Shown here in pieces: positions 12,028 to 24,120 of a stretch of 64,000 nucleotides of DNA. The notes below the pieces were generated by a model that worked only from the letters and a program-made list of their open reading frames with translations, did not search any database and had not been told where the DNA came from. Position 1 is the stretch's first letter, and every line of letters begins with the position of its first letter. The DNA lies in assembly GCF_025698545.1 (NCBI RefSeq), contig NC_068565.1:744001-808000 (forward strand), written 5' to 3'. The translations under genes were made by a program, and so were the position numbers. The stretch is from Gossypium raimondii. Lineage: Eukaryota; Streptophyta; Magnoliopsida; Malvales; Malvaceae.

Positions 12028-14800
12028 ATGTCTGGGTTTGAAGCAGACAACAATGGCGTCTCCATTTCAGTTGCAGCCGGCAACAAAACTGTTGCAGATT
12101 TTGAGGTTTCGAAGAAACCTAAAAGGAACAAGTTTGCTTTTGCTTGTTCCATTCTTGCTTCTTTAGCTTCTATCTTGCTTGGATATGGTGAGTTCTTTTT
12201 TTTTTTGGAACCTCCATTAATGTCTGGTTTTAAAGCTTTTATCACCTTTATTGGAAAGAAAAAAGAAGAGTTTTCTTTTGTGTTTTTTTTTTCTAGTTTA
12301 ATTCTGCTTTCAGTCTCTGTGCTTTTTAGACTTTTGAAATTTAGTCCCATTGTTTTTTAATTTAAGGAATTTAATCTTTGGTCTAATTTTAAATTTCATC
12401 CCTATACCAAATGTGAGAAGCAAATATGTTTGAATTGGATTGGACCGATCAGTTGGACTAATTAGACCAAGAATCGATTGGGTACCAATCTAGAGAAAGT
12501 CATTAGATTGGTTGAACCGGACAATTGAATTAGATTTTTTTATTATTTTTAATGATTTATTTAATTAAATTGGTCAGGCTGTTGGATTGACATACAGGCG
12601 GCATGACTAGTTCGACCACCAATCAGATTCTGAAAACGAAGTTAATTAATTCCTTTACTTTAAATTTGTTAGAATTTGGTCATTTTACTTTATAAAAATT
12701 GGGGAATTAGTCAAATTGTTGATAAACAAATTGATAATTTGTACTGAAGGTCAATTGTTTAATAAAGAAAATTTAACCGGATTAAGTTTTCAATTTCCAT
12801 AAAATAAAAGGATTAAATTATGATAAATTAAAGTAAGGATTAATTTATTAATTTTTATAAAGTAGGGGATTAAATTTAGAAGTAGACCATATTTTTACCA
12901 TATGATTTAAAAACTAAGCATAATGTCAAACTTGGCCCCAATATTTATATTTTTCTCAATTTAATCATTATTTTTTATTATTTAAAATTAATCCTTAACT
13001 TTTAAAAAGGTCAAATTATTTTTTAACACATTATTTTTTAATGATATTGATGTGATAACTCACATGACAGTTTAAATATATTTTAATATTAACATAATAC
13101 TATTTATTTTATATGTCATACCAATAAATAATTTTAAAATACAAAAATAAAAATATTTAGAATTCAAGTAATTATAATAGAAAATAGCATGAAATCTATC
13201 ATATTTAAAATTTTAATTATTTAGTTTATAAATCTACTTTTTTTTCATAGATATCGGAGTGATGAGTGGGGCTATTATTTATATAAAAGATGATCTGAAA
13301 ATCAGCGACGTTCAAGTTGAAATCCTCGTCGGAATTCTAAACTTGTATTGTCTTATTGGAGCATACGCCGCCGGTAGGACCTCCGATTGGATAGGTCGAC
13401 GTTACACCATCGTCGTCGCAGCCGCCATCTTCTTTGTGGGAGCTTTGCTCATGGGGTTCGCCACGAACTACGCTTTCCTCATGGTCGGTCGTTTCGTGGC
13501 CGGAATCGGCGTCGGCTTTGCCCTACTGATTGCTCCGGTATACACCGCTGAAGTCTCTCCGGCATCCTCTCGTGGCTTTCTCAACTCATTCCCCGAGGTC
13601 TCATATCCTTTGAATTTTTATTTATTTTTAATTTTAAAAATTATAATTGAATAAACTTAATATTATATTCTAATGTAATTTTCCCCTTTTGTGAAGGTTT
13701 TCATTAATATTGGTTTATTGTTGGGGTACGTTTCCAACTACGCATTTTCGAAGCTACGAGCCGACTTAGGGTGGCGGGTAATGCTTGGCGCCGGTGCTAT
13801 TCCGTCGGTTTTCTTGGCTATTGGGGTTCTTGCAATGCCTGAGTCACCTCGTTGGCTGATTATGCAAGGTCGATTAGGTGAAGCCAAGACGGTTCTCGAC
13901 AAAACTTCAGACACCAAAGAAGAAGCTCGTGGTCGACTCAGTGACATCAAAGCTGCCGCCGGAATCCCAGAAGATTGCACCGATGACATTGTCCAGGTCC
14001 AAAAGCAGACCCATGGCGAAGGTGTGTGGAAAGAATTATTTTTACACCCTACACCAGTTGTTAGGCACGTGTTGATTTGCGCCATCGGGATCCATTTCTT
14101 CCAACAAGCTATAGGCTTAGACTCTGTCGTGTTATATAGTCCCAGGATCTTTGAAAAAGCTGGGATCACATCGTCAGACCATAAGCTACTTGCCACCATC
14201 GCCATTGGACTTTCCAAGACGATCTTCATCTTAGTGGCGACATTTTTACTTGACAAAATCGGGCGACGTCCGTTGCTCCTCATCAGTTCTGGTGGCATGG
14301 TCGTTATATTGGCTACACTCGGATTTTCATTAACGATCATCGGTCATTCGGACAACAAAATAACTTGGGCTGTCGGATTGTGCATCACCATGGTTTTATC
14401 TTCTGTGGCAGTTTTCTCGATAGGGATGGGACCCATTGCGTGGGTGTATAGCACGGAGATCTTCCCCTTGAGGCTACGCGCTCAGGGAGCGAGTATAGGA
14501 GTGGCGGTTAACAGGGTGACCAGTGGTGTAATCTCGATGAGTTTTATTTCATTATACGAAGCTATTACCATCGGCGGAGCATTTTTCTTATACGCCGGGG
14601 TTGCGTTGGTGGCGTTTTTCTTTTTCTTCACTTTCTTGCCAGAGACTCAAGGGAAAACACTTGAGGAAATGGAATGGCTTTTTGGTAAATTGGTGGGATG
14701 GAGGGAGGAGGCTCAAAAGTTGAAGAGAAAAAGGAAGATGAATGAAGCTAACCATCAGATCCAGTTAGGCAATAATTTAACTACAGATCGCCGATGTTAG
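12028..14800 (+). CDS. Polyol/monosaccharide transporter (PLT5/PMT5-type), copy 1
   Basis: This is a major facilitator sugar/polyol-proton symporter expected in the plasma membrane with 12 membrane spans. Exons are 12028-12187, 13251-13597 and 13697-14800, giving 536 aa, the usual length. Both introns have GT-AG ends; the first splits a codon so that GY joins DIGVMSGA. Diagnostic motifs are GRTSDWIGRR (95-104, loop 2-3), PESPRWL (217-223), HFFQQAIG, DKIGRRPLLL and PETQG (484-488). The N-terminus to about residue 38 and the lysine-rich C-tail are cytosolic. The closest family I recognise is Arabidopsis PLT5, a broad-range polyol, hexose and pentose importer; the actual substrate is inference. 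It heads a four-gene cluster and is nearly identical in exons 2-3 to the next copy. The start is the first ATG giving the conserved N-terminus, just after a poly-A run. Confidence 0.93.
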
Positions 14801-14887
14801 GAAATAAATTGTAGCTTATGAATCAACTTCGCTCAATCCAATCACTCTAAATTGTGCATTTTAAAATATGGATTTCATGAAATATTA

Positions 14888-15381
14888 GGTAAAATTATGC
14901 AATTAGCCCCTGTAATTTGTGTAAATTGTAGATTTAGATCTCTATGTTTTAATCTGATTAGTTTTAGTTATTCTACTTTTCGAATTTTGAAGTTTTAGTC
15001 CTAAGGCAGTAGCTAAATTTATTCGGTTAAATTCTACTATTAGTCTTATACTATCTTTAAAGTTGAAGATTTAGTCCACTTGAATTCTGGAAGTTTGATC
15101 TTGATTGATGCAAATGGTAATCATTAAGTCCATTAACAGATTTTTTGTGAACAATATGTGGAAACAGTAAGCTGACATGATATTTCAAATGGAACAATAC
15201 GTTTGCCGCATTAAATTCTGAAAATAACAGAGCTTAGCTTAAATAATTTAATAGCTACCAGTTAGTTAAGACTACAATTTTAAAATTCAAAAAGTACATA
15301 AACCGAAAATGATCAAATTAAAGTATACGAACTAAATCCACAATTTTCACATAATACAGGGACATATGGCACAATTTAACC
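14888..15381. mobile_element. MULE-like MITE between PLT1 and PLT2
   Basis: Terminal repeats of about 50 bp are GGTAAAATTATGCAATTAG on the left and GGTTAAATTGTGCCATATG on the right reverse-complemented, both followed by CCCTGTA and GATTTAG. It is flanked by GAAATATTA (14879-14887) and TAAATATTA (15382-15390), a 9-bp duplication with one difference. It fills most of the intergenic space downstream of PLT1. Confidence 0.7.
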
Positions 15382-15454
15382 TAAATATTATGACTACAAT
15401 TATGAAAAAGGAAGAAAATAAATAAATAAATTTAAGATAATATGGAAGAGTGGA

Positions 15455-15611
15455 CAGTGTTCCATCGTATATATGGTCCACCTTGATGTTAACTCCTTTT
15501 TTGTTCTATTTAAAGACAACAATGGCTTCTTCAAAAGCAAACTTATGGAGATTCATGGCTGCCACCATAGCTTGAATCTCTAATACTTACAACATTAAAG
15601 AAAAAAAAAAC
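15455..15611 (+). promoter_or_regulatory. PLT2 core promoter and leader with 17-codon uORF
   Basis: TATTTAAAG (15507-15515) lies 105 bp before the start codon in a block homologous to the PLT1 promoter. An upstream ORF at 15522-15575 encodes MASSKANLWRFMAATIA and ends before the main start. In PLT1 small indels cut the same uORF to seven codons. If translated, it would lower initiation at the main ATG; that is inference. Confidence 0.55.
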
Positions 15612-18600
15612 ATGTCTGGGTTTGAAGCAGACAACCATGGCGTCTCCATTTCAGTTGCAGTCGACAATAAAACTCTTGCAGATTTTGAGGTTTTGAAGAA
15701 ACCTAAAAGGAACAAGTTCGCTTTTGCTTGTGCCATTCTTGCTTCTTTAGCTTCTATCTTGCTTGGATATGGTGAGTTGTTTTCTTTTTCCCGCCAGGTA
15801 GACTAACAACCAATTTCACTATTATTACGTTTTGGCCACTTAACTTCAAAAAATTACAAAATGGTTATTAAATGATTTGAAAGTTGTTAAATATTTTTTT
15901 CAAAAAAATAAGTGATAATTCAACGGTCGGTACAGTGGATCAATATCCATTGGCAAGTAGGAGGACATACCTTAGATTCAATTCGATCTGACAGTCAGTG
16001 GTAGAGATTAAAGAATAAAGTTTAATTTATTCTCAGTACCCCCTATACTTTCTAGTCCTTGAAATTTAGTCTGATCTTTGCCTTTAATTTCAAATATTTA
16101 ATCTTTGGTCTGATTCTAAATTTCATCCTTATACCAAAGAGAAGTTTAGATCATATACTTTAATTTGTTAAAATTTGATCATTTTACTATATGAAAATTA
16201 AGAAATTAATCAAATTATTGATAAACATATGAACTTAAACAATTACTACTTTTGCTAATTTGTTGAATAAAAATGATTTTTTGTTAATTTCTTGCGTATA
16301 GATTGTTGAACTGTTGATTTTAGGACAACGATTTAATAAAAATGTCTAACAACATTGGACAAACTTTTAAATTTTTGTAAAGTATAAGGATCAAATTATT
16401 ACAAAATTAAAGTAATGGATTATGTTCTCAAATTTCATAAAGTAGAGGATTAAATTCAGAAATAAACCTTAATATTTTTACCATGTTTGATTTAAAATTA
16501 AAATTTCATTTCATAATAATGTTAATAAACTGCCGTTGGATTTTTAATATGTAATATTTAAATATTAATTAATAAAACATATTTAAATTTTAAAAAATCA
16601 CTTAAAAGTGTTATTAAATTAACTTTAATTTCTAAATCAGATAATTTGAATGATTAAATTGCTAAAATTGAAAGTATAGGGGCTAGATTTTATAGTAAAG
16701 AGTACAGGGACTGATGGTATAATTAGACTCTTTCTTTTTGCATAGATATTGGGGTGATGAGTGGGGCTATTCTTTACATAAAAGACGACCTGAAAATTAG
16801 CGACGTTCAAGTTGAAATCCTCGTCGGAATTCTAAACTTGTATTGTCTCATCGGAGCATACGTCGCCGGTAGGACTTCCGACTGGATAGGTCGCCGTTAC
16901 ACCATCGTCGTGGCCGCCTCCATCTTCTTCGTGGGAGCTTTGCTCATGGGGTTCGCAACGAACTACACTTTCCTCATGGTCGGCCGCTTCGTCACCGGAA
17001 TTGGTGTCGGCTTTGCCTTATTGATTGCTCCGGTGTACACCGCCGAAGTATCTCCGGCTTCCGCTCGCGGCTTTCTCAACTCATTCCCTGAGGTCCCATA
17101 TCCACTGAATTTTTTTTAATTTTAATTTTTATATTATCTTAATATAAAATTATAATTAATAGGCACATTTAAAAATAAATAAATTAACTCATTGATTTTT
17201 GACTGTCAACGTCAATCAAATGACTTATTTAATCTTTTTTTTTAATTTCAAGACTTATAATAACATCAAACCTAATTAATATGTAATTTAATTAAATATC
17301 AAAGATAATCGAATCAACCCAAACCGAATTTAATGGGTTTGCATTTGTTCGGTTTATTAGTTTTTAAAATTTTAAAATTAATTTTATTTATCATTAAAAC
17401 TAATTTTCATTAATTTAAATGGAAAATATTTATTTTGATTTATTTTAAAAATAATGAATATTAAATGGAACTCAAGAACTATGATTTCGTGACAGTGACA
17501 AGGAATATTAAGTGAGTGAAATGTGATGTATTTGTCGAACTTTTCTTTTGAAGGTTTTCATTAATGCTGGTTTATTGTTGGGGTATGTTTCCAACTATGC
17601 ATTTTCGAAGCTGCGAGCCGACTTAGGGTGGCGGGTAATGCTTGGTGCCGGCGCTATTCTGTCGGTTTTCTTGGCTGTTGGGGTTCTTGCAATGCCTGAG
17701 TCACCTCGTTGGCTGATTATGCAAGGTCGATTAGGTGAAGCTAAGACAGTTCTCGACAAAACTTCAGACACCAAAGAAGAAGCTCGTGGTCGACTCAGTG
17801 ACATCAAAGCTGCCGCCGGAATCCCAGAAGATTGCACCGATGGCATTGTCCAGGTCCAAAAGCAGACCCACGGCGAAGGCGTGTGGAGAGAATTAATTTT
17901 ACACCCCACACCAGCTGTTAGGCACGTTTTGATTTGCGCAATCGGGATCCATTTCTTCCAACAAGCGATAGGCTTAGAGTCTGTTGTTCTGTACAGTCCA
18001 AGGATTTTTGAAAAAGCTGGGATCACATCGTCAGATCATAAGCTACTTGCCACCATGGCCGTTGGATTTTCCAAGACAACCTTTATCTTAGTGGCCACAT
18101 TTTTACTAGACAAAATCGGACGACGTCCGTTGCTCCTCATCAGTTCTGGCGGCATGGTCGTTATATTGGCTACACTAGGGCTTTCATTAACCGTCATTGG
18201 TCATTCGGACAAGAAGCAAACTTGGGCCGTCGGATTGTGCATCACCATGGTTTTATCTTCTGTGGCAGTTTTCTCGATAGGGATGGGACCTATTACGTGG
18301 GTTTATAGCACAGAGATCTTCCCATTGAGGCTACGTGCACAAGGAGCAAGTTTAGGAGTGGCGGTTAACAGGGTGATGAGTGGTGTAATCTCTATGAGTT
18401 TTATTTCATTGTACAAAGCTATTACCATTGGTGGAGCATTTTTCTTGTACGCCGGAGTTGCGTTGGTGGCGTTTTTCTTTTTCTTCACTTTCTTGCCGGA
18501 GACTCGAGGGAAAACGCTCGAGGAAATGGAAGGGCTTTTTGGTAAATTGGTCGGATGGAGAGAAGAGGCTAAAAAGATGAAGAGGAAGAGGAATGAAGCT

Positions 18601-18648
18601 AACGGTGACGGAATAGGTAACGATCAAATCCAGTTAGGGAAAATATAG
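15612..18648 (+). CDS. Polyol/monosaccharide transporter (PLT5/PMT5-type), copy 2
   Basis: Same family and architecture as copy 1. Exons are 15612-15771, 16746-17092 and 17554-18648, giving 533 aa. Exon 1 and exon 2 lengths (160 and 347 nt) equal those of copy 1. Motifs GRTSDWIGRR, PESPRWL, HFFQQAIG, DKIGRRPLLL and PETRG are intact, so it should be a working 12-span symporter. Protein differences from copy 1 are few and scattered, with the C-terminal tail the most different part. Intron 1 is homologous to that of copy 1 but carries a truncated MITE (about 15800-16030) that copy 1 lacks. Intron 2 is 461 nt against 99 nt. It is therefore a fairly recent tandem duplicate whose introns have diverged by insertion. 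Confidence 0.93.
15800..16030. mobile_element. Truncated GGGTAAACTACA-family MITE in PLT2 intron 1
   Basis: It carries family phrases including ACGTTTTGGCCACTTAACTT, the core GGTCGGTACAGTGGATCA, and CATACCTTAGATTCAA. The right half of the family consensus is missing. PLT1 intron 1 lacks it, while the sequence on its right side (from about 16040) is homologous to PLT1 intron 1 from about 12340. Confidence 0.5.
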
Positions 18649-18649
18649 C

Positions 18650-21480
18650 ACTCCCCCGCCCATGTTAGGTAAAAAATACATCAACGTGAGTGCGAAAATT
18701 TATGTAATAAACATATTTATTTTAAATTTTATATCGAAAATAATTGAAGTTTTTTAGAAAAATAGTAAAATTAAAGGTTTATGATTCATGGAGGTAATTT
18801 TTTAATTTAAACTTTTTATAATCTATAAAATTTTAAATTAGTAATAGTAACATTGCACTTTGGCTCCCAAAATTTGATAAAAATTTAAATTTAACATTTT
18901 AATAATTATAAAGATATAGACTATTAAAATGATGAAATTGTATTTTTACTATCATAAAAATATACAATTTAATTCCGGCCCTCCAAATTTTTTTCATATT
19001 TCTTTGATATCGTTTACCAACAAACGAGAGATGGTGAAGGATAGGGATGTACTAGTTCACCTAATCAAGGTGAAGAGTCGGTTGAGGAAGAAAGGAGGCG
19101 AGATCTTTTTGAGAAGAAAGAGAAAAGAATGAGATGATTATAGGAGAAGAAGCTAATGGTGATGATGGAAGGGAGAAGGATCCCCTATTCCTTTGTGCAC
19201 TTAGCTTGGCTACTCCTTGTCTCGCAATGCAGCGTGGTGATTTGTACGGTGGCTTGAATTGTTGTGCAGGTTAGCCATGTGTTAGTGGTCAAGTGCCAAA
19301 CGAGATTGTTATTACAAACCAATTGTCGTAAATGTAGCTCGGTCTTGTTTATGTCGTAGGTTGTCCTAGCATGACAACTCCATCCTTAAGGTTGTATGAA
19401 ATGGTTAAACCCAAGCAGCCTTGACGAGGGATGAAATGCGAACCATCTGCAAACTAATTCGACAAATGATCAATCACGAGCCGCTAGGCAACTAACCACA
19501 TATCTTGCTCTACTAGTATATAAATATACAATACATTCAAAATTTAAATCTCACTAATAATCAATCTTATCATCTTTTATCTACATATATATTATAATTT
19601 ATTAATATACACAAATACCTCTATACAAAAAGGGGCCAAATACTACAAACATATATTTATACGATTGTTAACCTTGTGTATAGTATATATCAAAACATTG
19701 GATTATTGCAAAATTTATTCAAATTATCATATATAATTAATATATAGTTATACAATATATTTCTAAAAATGCCCTTCAAGCTCCAATAATTGAGAGGCAA
19801 AAAGTAGGGATTTTCATTTGCATTGGAGGTGTGATAAAGGGATAGAGATGTCTTGGACAATGCATGAGATATGCAAGAAAAGATGGGACAATAATGAAGC
19901 TAGAGCATGTGATGTTTTTGTCCCATACTCTTTCTTCTTTGAGACAAAACATGAATGTGTGTGGTCTAAATTGATTCTTTTTTTATTGATAAGATAAATT
20001 GATGTGTTTTTTTAATTATTGACTGCATCAGGGTTTGGTGGGCGATCGGTTTTATTATCATTATTATTATGATTTTTGGTAAAATTTTAGTTTTAGTCCT
20101 TTTAGTATGTCCAAATTTGTGATTTGTTCCTTATATTTTAATTTAACTTAATTTGGTTCTTTTATTTATATAATATCATTGGTTATTCGAAATAAATAAC
20201 ATATTTCAATCAAAATCAATTATGATGCTAGAAAATTTTAAGAAGGAATAAGATAAATAAGATTCTAAAATTTCGGGGAATATTAATAAAATTATTAAAA
20301 TAATTTAAATTAAATAATTAATTATTGGTAGGGACTTGAATTACATACATTATCATGTTTTACCAAGACGATTTAAAAGGAAAAAAACCTATTCCAACAT
20401 AAAGAAAGGCAACAATTTAATCGAAAAAGTTAATCGTGATGAACTATAAAATTATAAAAGTAGATAAATCAAATCATACCAAATTAAAATAATACAAAAT
20501 TTAAACATAGTTGAAGGACCAAAACATAATTTCATCAAGGTTTATATTGCATTGAATACAAGTCAACAAAATACGACAAGAATGTCCAAAATTGACGTAA
20601 CCTTTGCTTTTTGTTTCAATTTCTAATAATAATAATAATAGGAAAGCTGACTAAATTATTAATAAATTTATATTTTAGTCATTTAATTTTAAAACTTATA
20701 AAATTATTATTGGATTATTTGAAAATTTTCATTTCTTCGCCTATGATTTTTAGATCAAAATTTAGTTTTAATCCTTTTACCATGCCTAAAATTTTTATTT
20801 AGTCCTTATATTTTAATTGACTTAATTCGGGTTTTTATTTATATAATATCATTAGTTAGTCTAGGTAAATAACACGATAATTATTTTAGTTAAAATCAAT
20901 GATGATACCAGAAATTTTAAAGAAGATCGAGATGAAAATATAAAAATTTAGGAGAAAACTCGACAAAAATTGTTAAAAGAACTTAAATTGAAGTCTTAAT
21001 ATTCTGGTGTGACCAAACATATAAAAATTTCTATTAATCAAAAGGTTATAAGGACTTAAATTGATAATTAATAATTGTCAAGGGACTAAACAATATCCTA
21101 TTTTACCAAGGGCTAAGGCCTTATCCCTATCTTCATCCATATTAAAATATTCAACACTATTCCAACACACAAAAAAGGACATCAACATTTTAATCGGGAT
21201 AATTAAGGGTATTATCTGTTTTAATTAACAATTGACATTATAAAAATAGATAAATTAAATTATATTAAATTAAAATACAAAGATAGAATCTAAAATTTGA
21301 ACATAGTTGAAGGACCAAAATATAATTTGACAATGGTTTATATTTACATTCCATACAAGTCAACAAAATGCGACAGTTATGTCCAAATTTGATTTGTAAT
21401 AATAATTAATTTGGCCTTTTATTTAAAAAAAAAAACCCAAATTCCAAAACTTTGGAGATAATATTTCTTTTGTCTTGCAG
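18650..21480. other. Intergenic stretch before PLT3, including duplicated upstream DNA
   Basis: No supported gene was found. A slightly GC-richer part at about 19.03-19.50 kb and a part at 19.80-20.00 kb are not explained by any family I recognise. From 20.07 kb onward the sequence is a diverged direct duplication, described separately. Confidence 0.5.
20072..21395. repeat. Direct duplication upstream of PLT3
   Basis: Copy A (about 20072-20600) and copy B (about 20745-21395) run in the same order and orientation. Both hold TATATAATATCATTRGTTA, a later ATTCCAACA, then AACATAGTTGAAGGACCAAAA, then ACAAGTCAACAAAATRCGACA. They differ at many positions and by indels in the middle. Copy B ends about 90 bp before the PLT3 start, so the duplicated DNA includes the probable promoter of that gene. 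Confidence 0.65.
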
Positions 21481-21482
21481 AG

Positions 21483-23441
21483 ATGACAAAAAAGGCTGGT
21501 TTAGGACCCGAAAACGGTGGCGTTTCAACTCAGCAAGCAGCTTTTGTAAAGAAACCAAAGATGTTTGCTGTTGCTTGTGCTGTAATGGCTTCGTTAACTT
21601 CCATGTTACTCGGTTATGGTAAATAAATTATGTTCCATTTTTAAAGCTTTTTTGGGGTACTTTTTCAGTGACGATTCTGGGCTAAATTCATATATATATA
21701 TAGATATAGGTGTGATGAGTGGAGCTATAATGTTCATAAAGAAGGATTTGAAAATCAACGACGTTCAGGTTGAAATCCTGGTCGGCGTACTCAACTTGTA
21801 TTGCTTGGTTGGTTCAATCGTCGCCGGAAAAATAGCCGATTGGATTGGTCGTCGGTACACCATCGCGATGGCCAACGTTATTATCTTCGCGGGTTCTCTA
21901 TTCATGGGCTTTTCTGTCAACTACGCTTTCCTTATGGTCAGTCGTTTCGTTGCCGGTATCGGCGTCGGCTTTGCCCTTATGAGTGCCGTTCTTTATACCT
22001 CCGAAATCTCCCCGGCTTCTTCCCGGGGTTTCCTCACTTCATTCCCTGAGGTAATTTGATTGGCTTTTTATGTATTGCGGGAATAAATCAAATAAATCCT
22101 AAACACATCAATTTATTCTTTGTAGTATTAAAAAATAAAAATTTAAATTTATATAAAATATATTAAAAATTAATTTTCCAATTTAAAATAAATAAAAAAA
22201 TCTTGTTAAATATTAATTGATAATTTTTAAATAGTGAATATTAAATTTATTTCAATCTGGTCTTGATTTTTTTTAATAAATTAATCTATTTAATAGTAAA
22301 AGGATTAATTTAATTATGTATCTATAATATAGTGACCTCCAAATGAAATTCACCTTTTTTTCCTTTTTCTCTGTGAATTAGATTGTATGCAATGTAAGAG
22401 TTTTGATATTTGTAGGTGTGTATTAATAGTGGGATATTGTTGGGATATGTTTCGAACTATGCGTTTTCGAAGCTTCCGATGAAGATCGGATGGCGGTTGA
22501 TGCTCGGCGTCGGAGCCATCCCGTCGATTTTCTTGGCATTTGCGGTTTTAGCAATGCCGGAGTCGCCGCGTTGGTTGGTCATGCAAGGTCGATTGGATGA
22601 AGCCAAGGTTGTGCTTGATAAAACTTTAGACACCAAAGAAGAAGCTCAACTTCGACTTGATGACATCAAAGAAGCCGCCAAAATCCCCCAAGATTCTACC
22701 ACCGGCAACGGAGAAGGGGTTTGGAGACAATTACTATTACACCCCACACCCGCTGTTAAGCACGTCTTGATTTGTGCCATCGGGATTCATTTCTTCCAAC
22801 AATCATCCGGGATAGCCGCCGTTGTTTCGTACAGTCCGAGGATTTTTGAGAAAGCCGGGATCACATAATCAGATGGTAAGCTACTCGCAACCATAGCCAT
22901 CGGGTTTTTCAAGACAATCTTCGTCTTGGTGGCAACGCTTTTACTTGACAAAATCGGTCGTCGTGTTTTGCTCTTAAGCAGCGTCGGAGGCATGGTAGTG
23001 TCGCTAGCGACAATCGGGTTTTCCCTAACGATCGCCGACCATTCGGAGACAAAACTAACGTGGGCCATTGTCTTGTGTATGACGATGGTTTTAGCTTTCG
23101 TCTCATTTTTTGCGATCGGAATGGGGCCGATAACCAACGTTTACATGTCGGAGATCTTTCCGTTGAGGCTACGTGCACAAGGGGTGAGTATGGGAGTGGC
23201 GGTGAATAGGGTGGTGAGCGGGATCATCTCAATGACATTTATTTCCTTGTACAAAGCTATCACTATCGGCGGTGCTTTTTTCTTATTCGCTGGCATCGCC
23301 ACCGTCGGATGGGTGTTTTTCTATGTGTGTATGCCTGAGACGCGTGGGAAAACACTCGAGGAAATGGAATGTCTTTTTGGTAAATTGGTTGGTTGGAAGG
23401 AGGCATCTAAGAAAATGAATGATGTTACCGTTGAAGGATAA
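21483..23441 (+). pseudogene. Polyol/monosaccharide transporter, copy 3, with an in-frame stop
   Basis: Exons are 21483-21618, 21704-22050 and 22416-23441, with intact splice borders and motifs (PESPRWL, DKIGRRVLLL, PETRG). At 22866-22868 the codon is TAA, where copies 1 and 2 have TCG and copy 4 TCA-type serine codons in GITSS. Translation would stop after 311 of about 502 residues, losing spans 7-12. The frame stays open from there to 23441, so this looks like one recent nonsense change and no other damage, or a sequencing error. A truncated half-carrier is unlikely to transport. The start ATG directly follows a pyrimidine-rich stretch ending in CAG, so a leader intron is possible. The protein is nearest to copy 4, with which it is convergent, tail to tail. 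Confidence 0.85.
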
Positions 23442-23457
23442 AATATCGCAAAGTTAT

Positions 23458-24120
23458 TGGTGATTGCTTTTGAAAAGTGCTATGAAAAAATGTTTTTTAA
23501 AAGTTTAGTTTAAATTTGAGTATTTAGTATTGCAGTCAAAAAATGCTTTTGAGAAATAAAATGTCCATTTTAGATATGTTAATATCAAGTAACAAATATG
23601 CATTTAAATAATATTTAAATTAGTTAATATTATTATATTTTAGTAAGAATATAAAAAATTATTATAACTTGTTGTTAATATTTTAATATATGAAATACAA
23701 ATTTTAAATATTTTAAGCAATAAATATTAATTATTTATAAAATTTAATTAGAATATATAAACTATATTTTAAATATTTAAATATAACCATTAAATATTTG
23801 TAATTAGTATTTTAAAAAAAAATATTTTTTTTATTTTTAATTAATGATTTTAACACAATTGTAATTAAACACTAAGAAAAAAAATAAAAATATCATGTTA
23901 TTGGAGGGGTGAAAAAGTAATTAAGCACTAAAAGTGCTTTTAGGAGAGGAAAAGCTAAAATTTTTAGTTTCTCCTTTTTAACCCCTTTTTAGAAGTGCTT
24001 TTCAAAAGTACTTCTGAAAAACTAAAAATGTCAGCCAAAAGCAATTGTTCTTCACAGCTTTTCTTTCAAAAGTGCTTTTGGAGTTAGAAGTGATTTTTTT
24101 AAGCAATGAAGAACTAGCCA
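23458..24120. mobile_element. TIR element of the GCTTTTGAAAAGTGC type
   Basis: The left end carries TTGCTTTTGAAAAGTGCT. The right end carries several copies of the same motif inverted (AAAAGTGCTTTTGGAG, GTGCTTTTCAAAAGTACTTC). The middle is a very AT-rich filler. Boundaries are approximate and no target duplication was found. Confidence 0.4.

Noticed and set aside
12006-12350. Minus-strand 114-codon frame over PLT1 exon 1
   Set aside because: Antisense to a confirmed exon and ending in a poly-A-derived phenylalanine/lysine run.
13738-14340. 200-codon open frame antisense to PLT1 exon 3 (and a 143-codon one in PLT2)
   Set aside because: Shadow of a conserved coding exon on the other strand; no homology, and the pair is explained by shared codon structure.
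19030-19500. Slightly GC-richer segment suspected to be a retroelement relic
   Set aside because: No reverse transcriptase, integrase, primer-binding site or terminal repeats seen.
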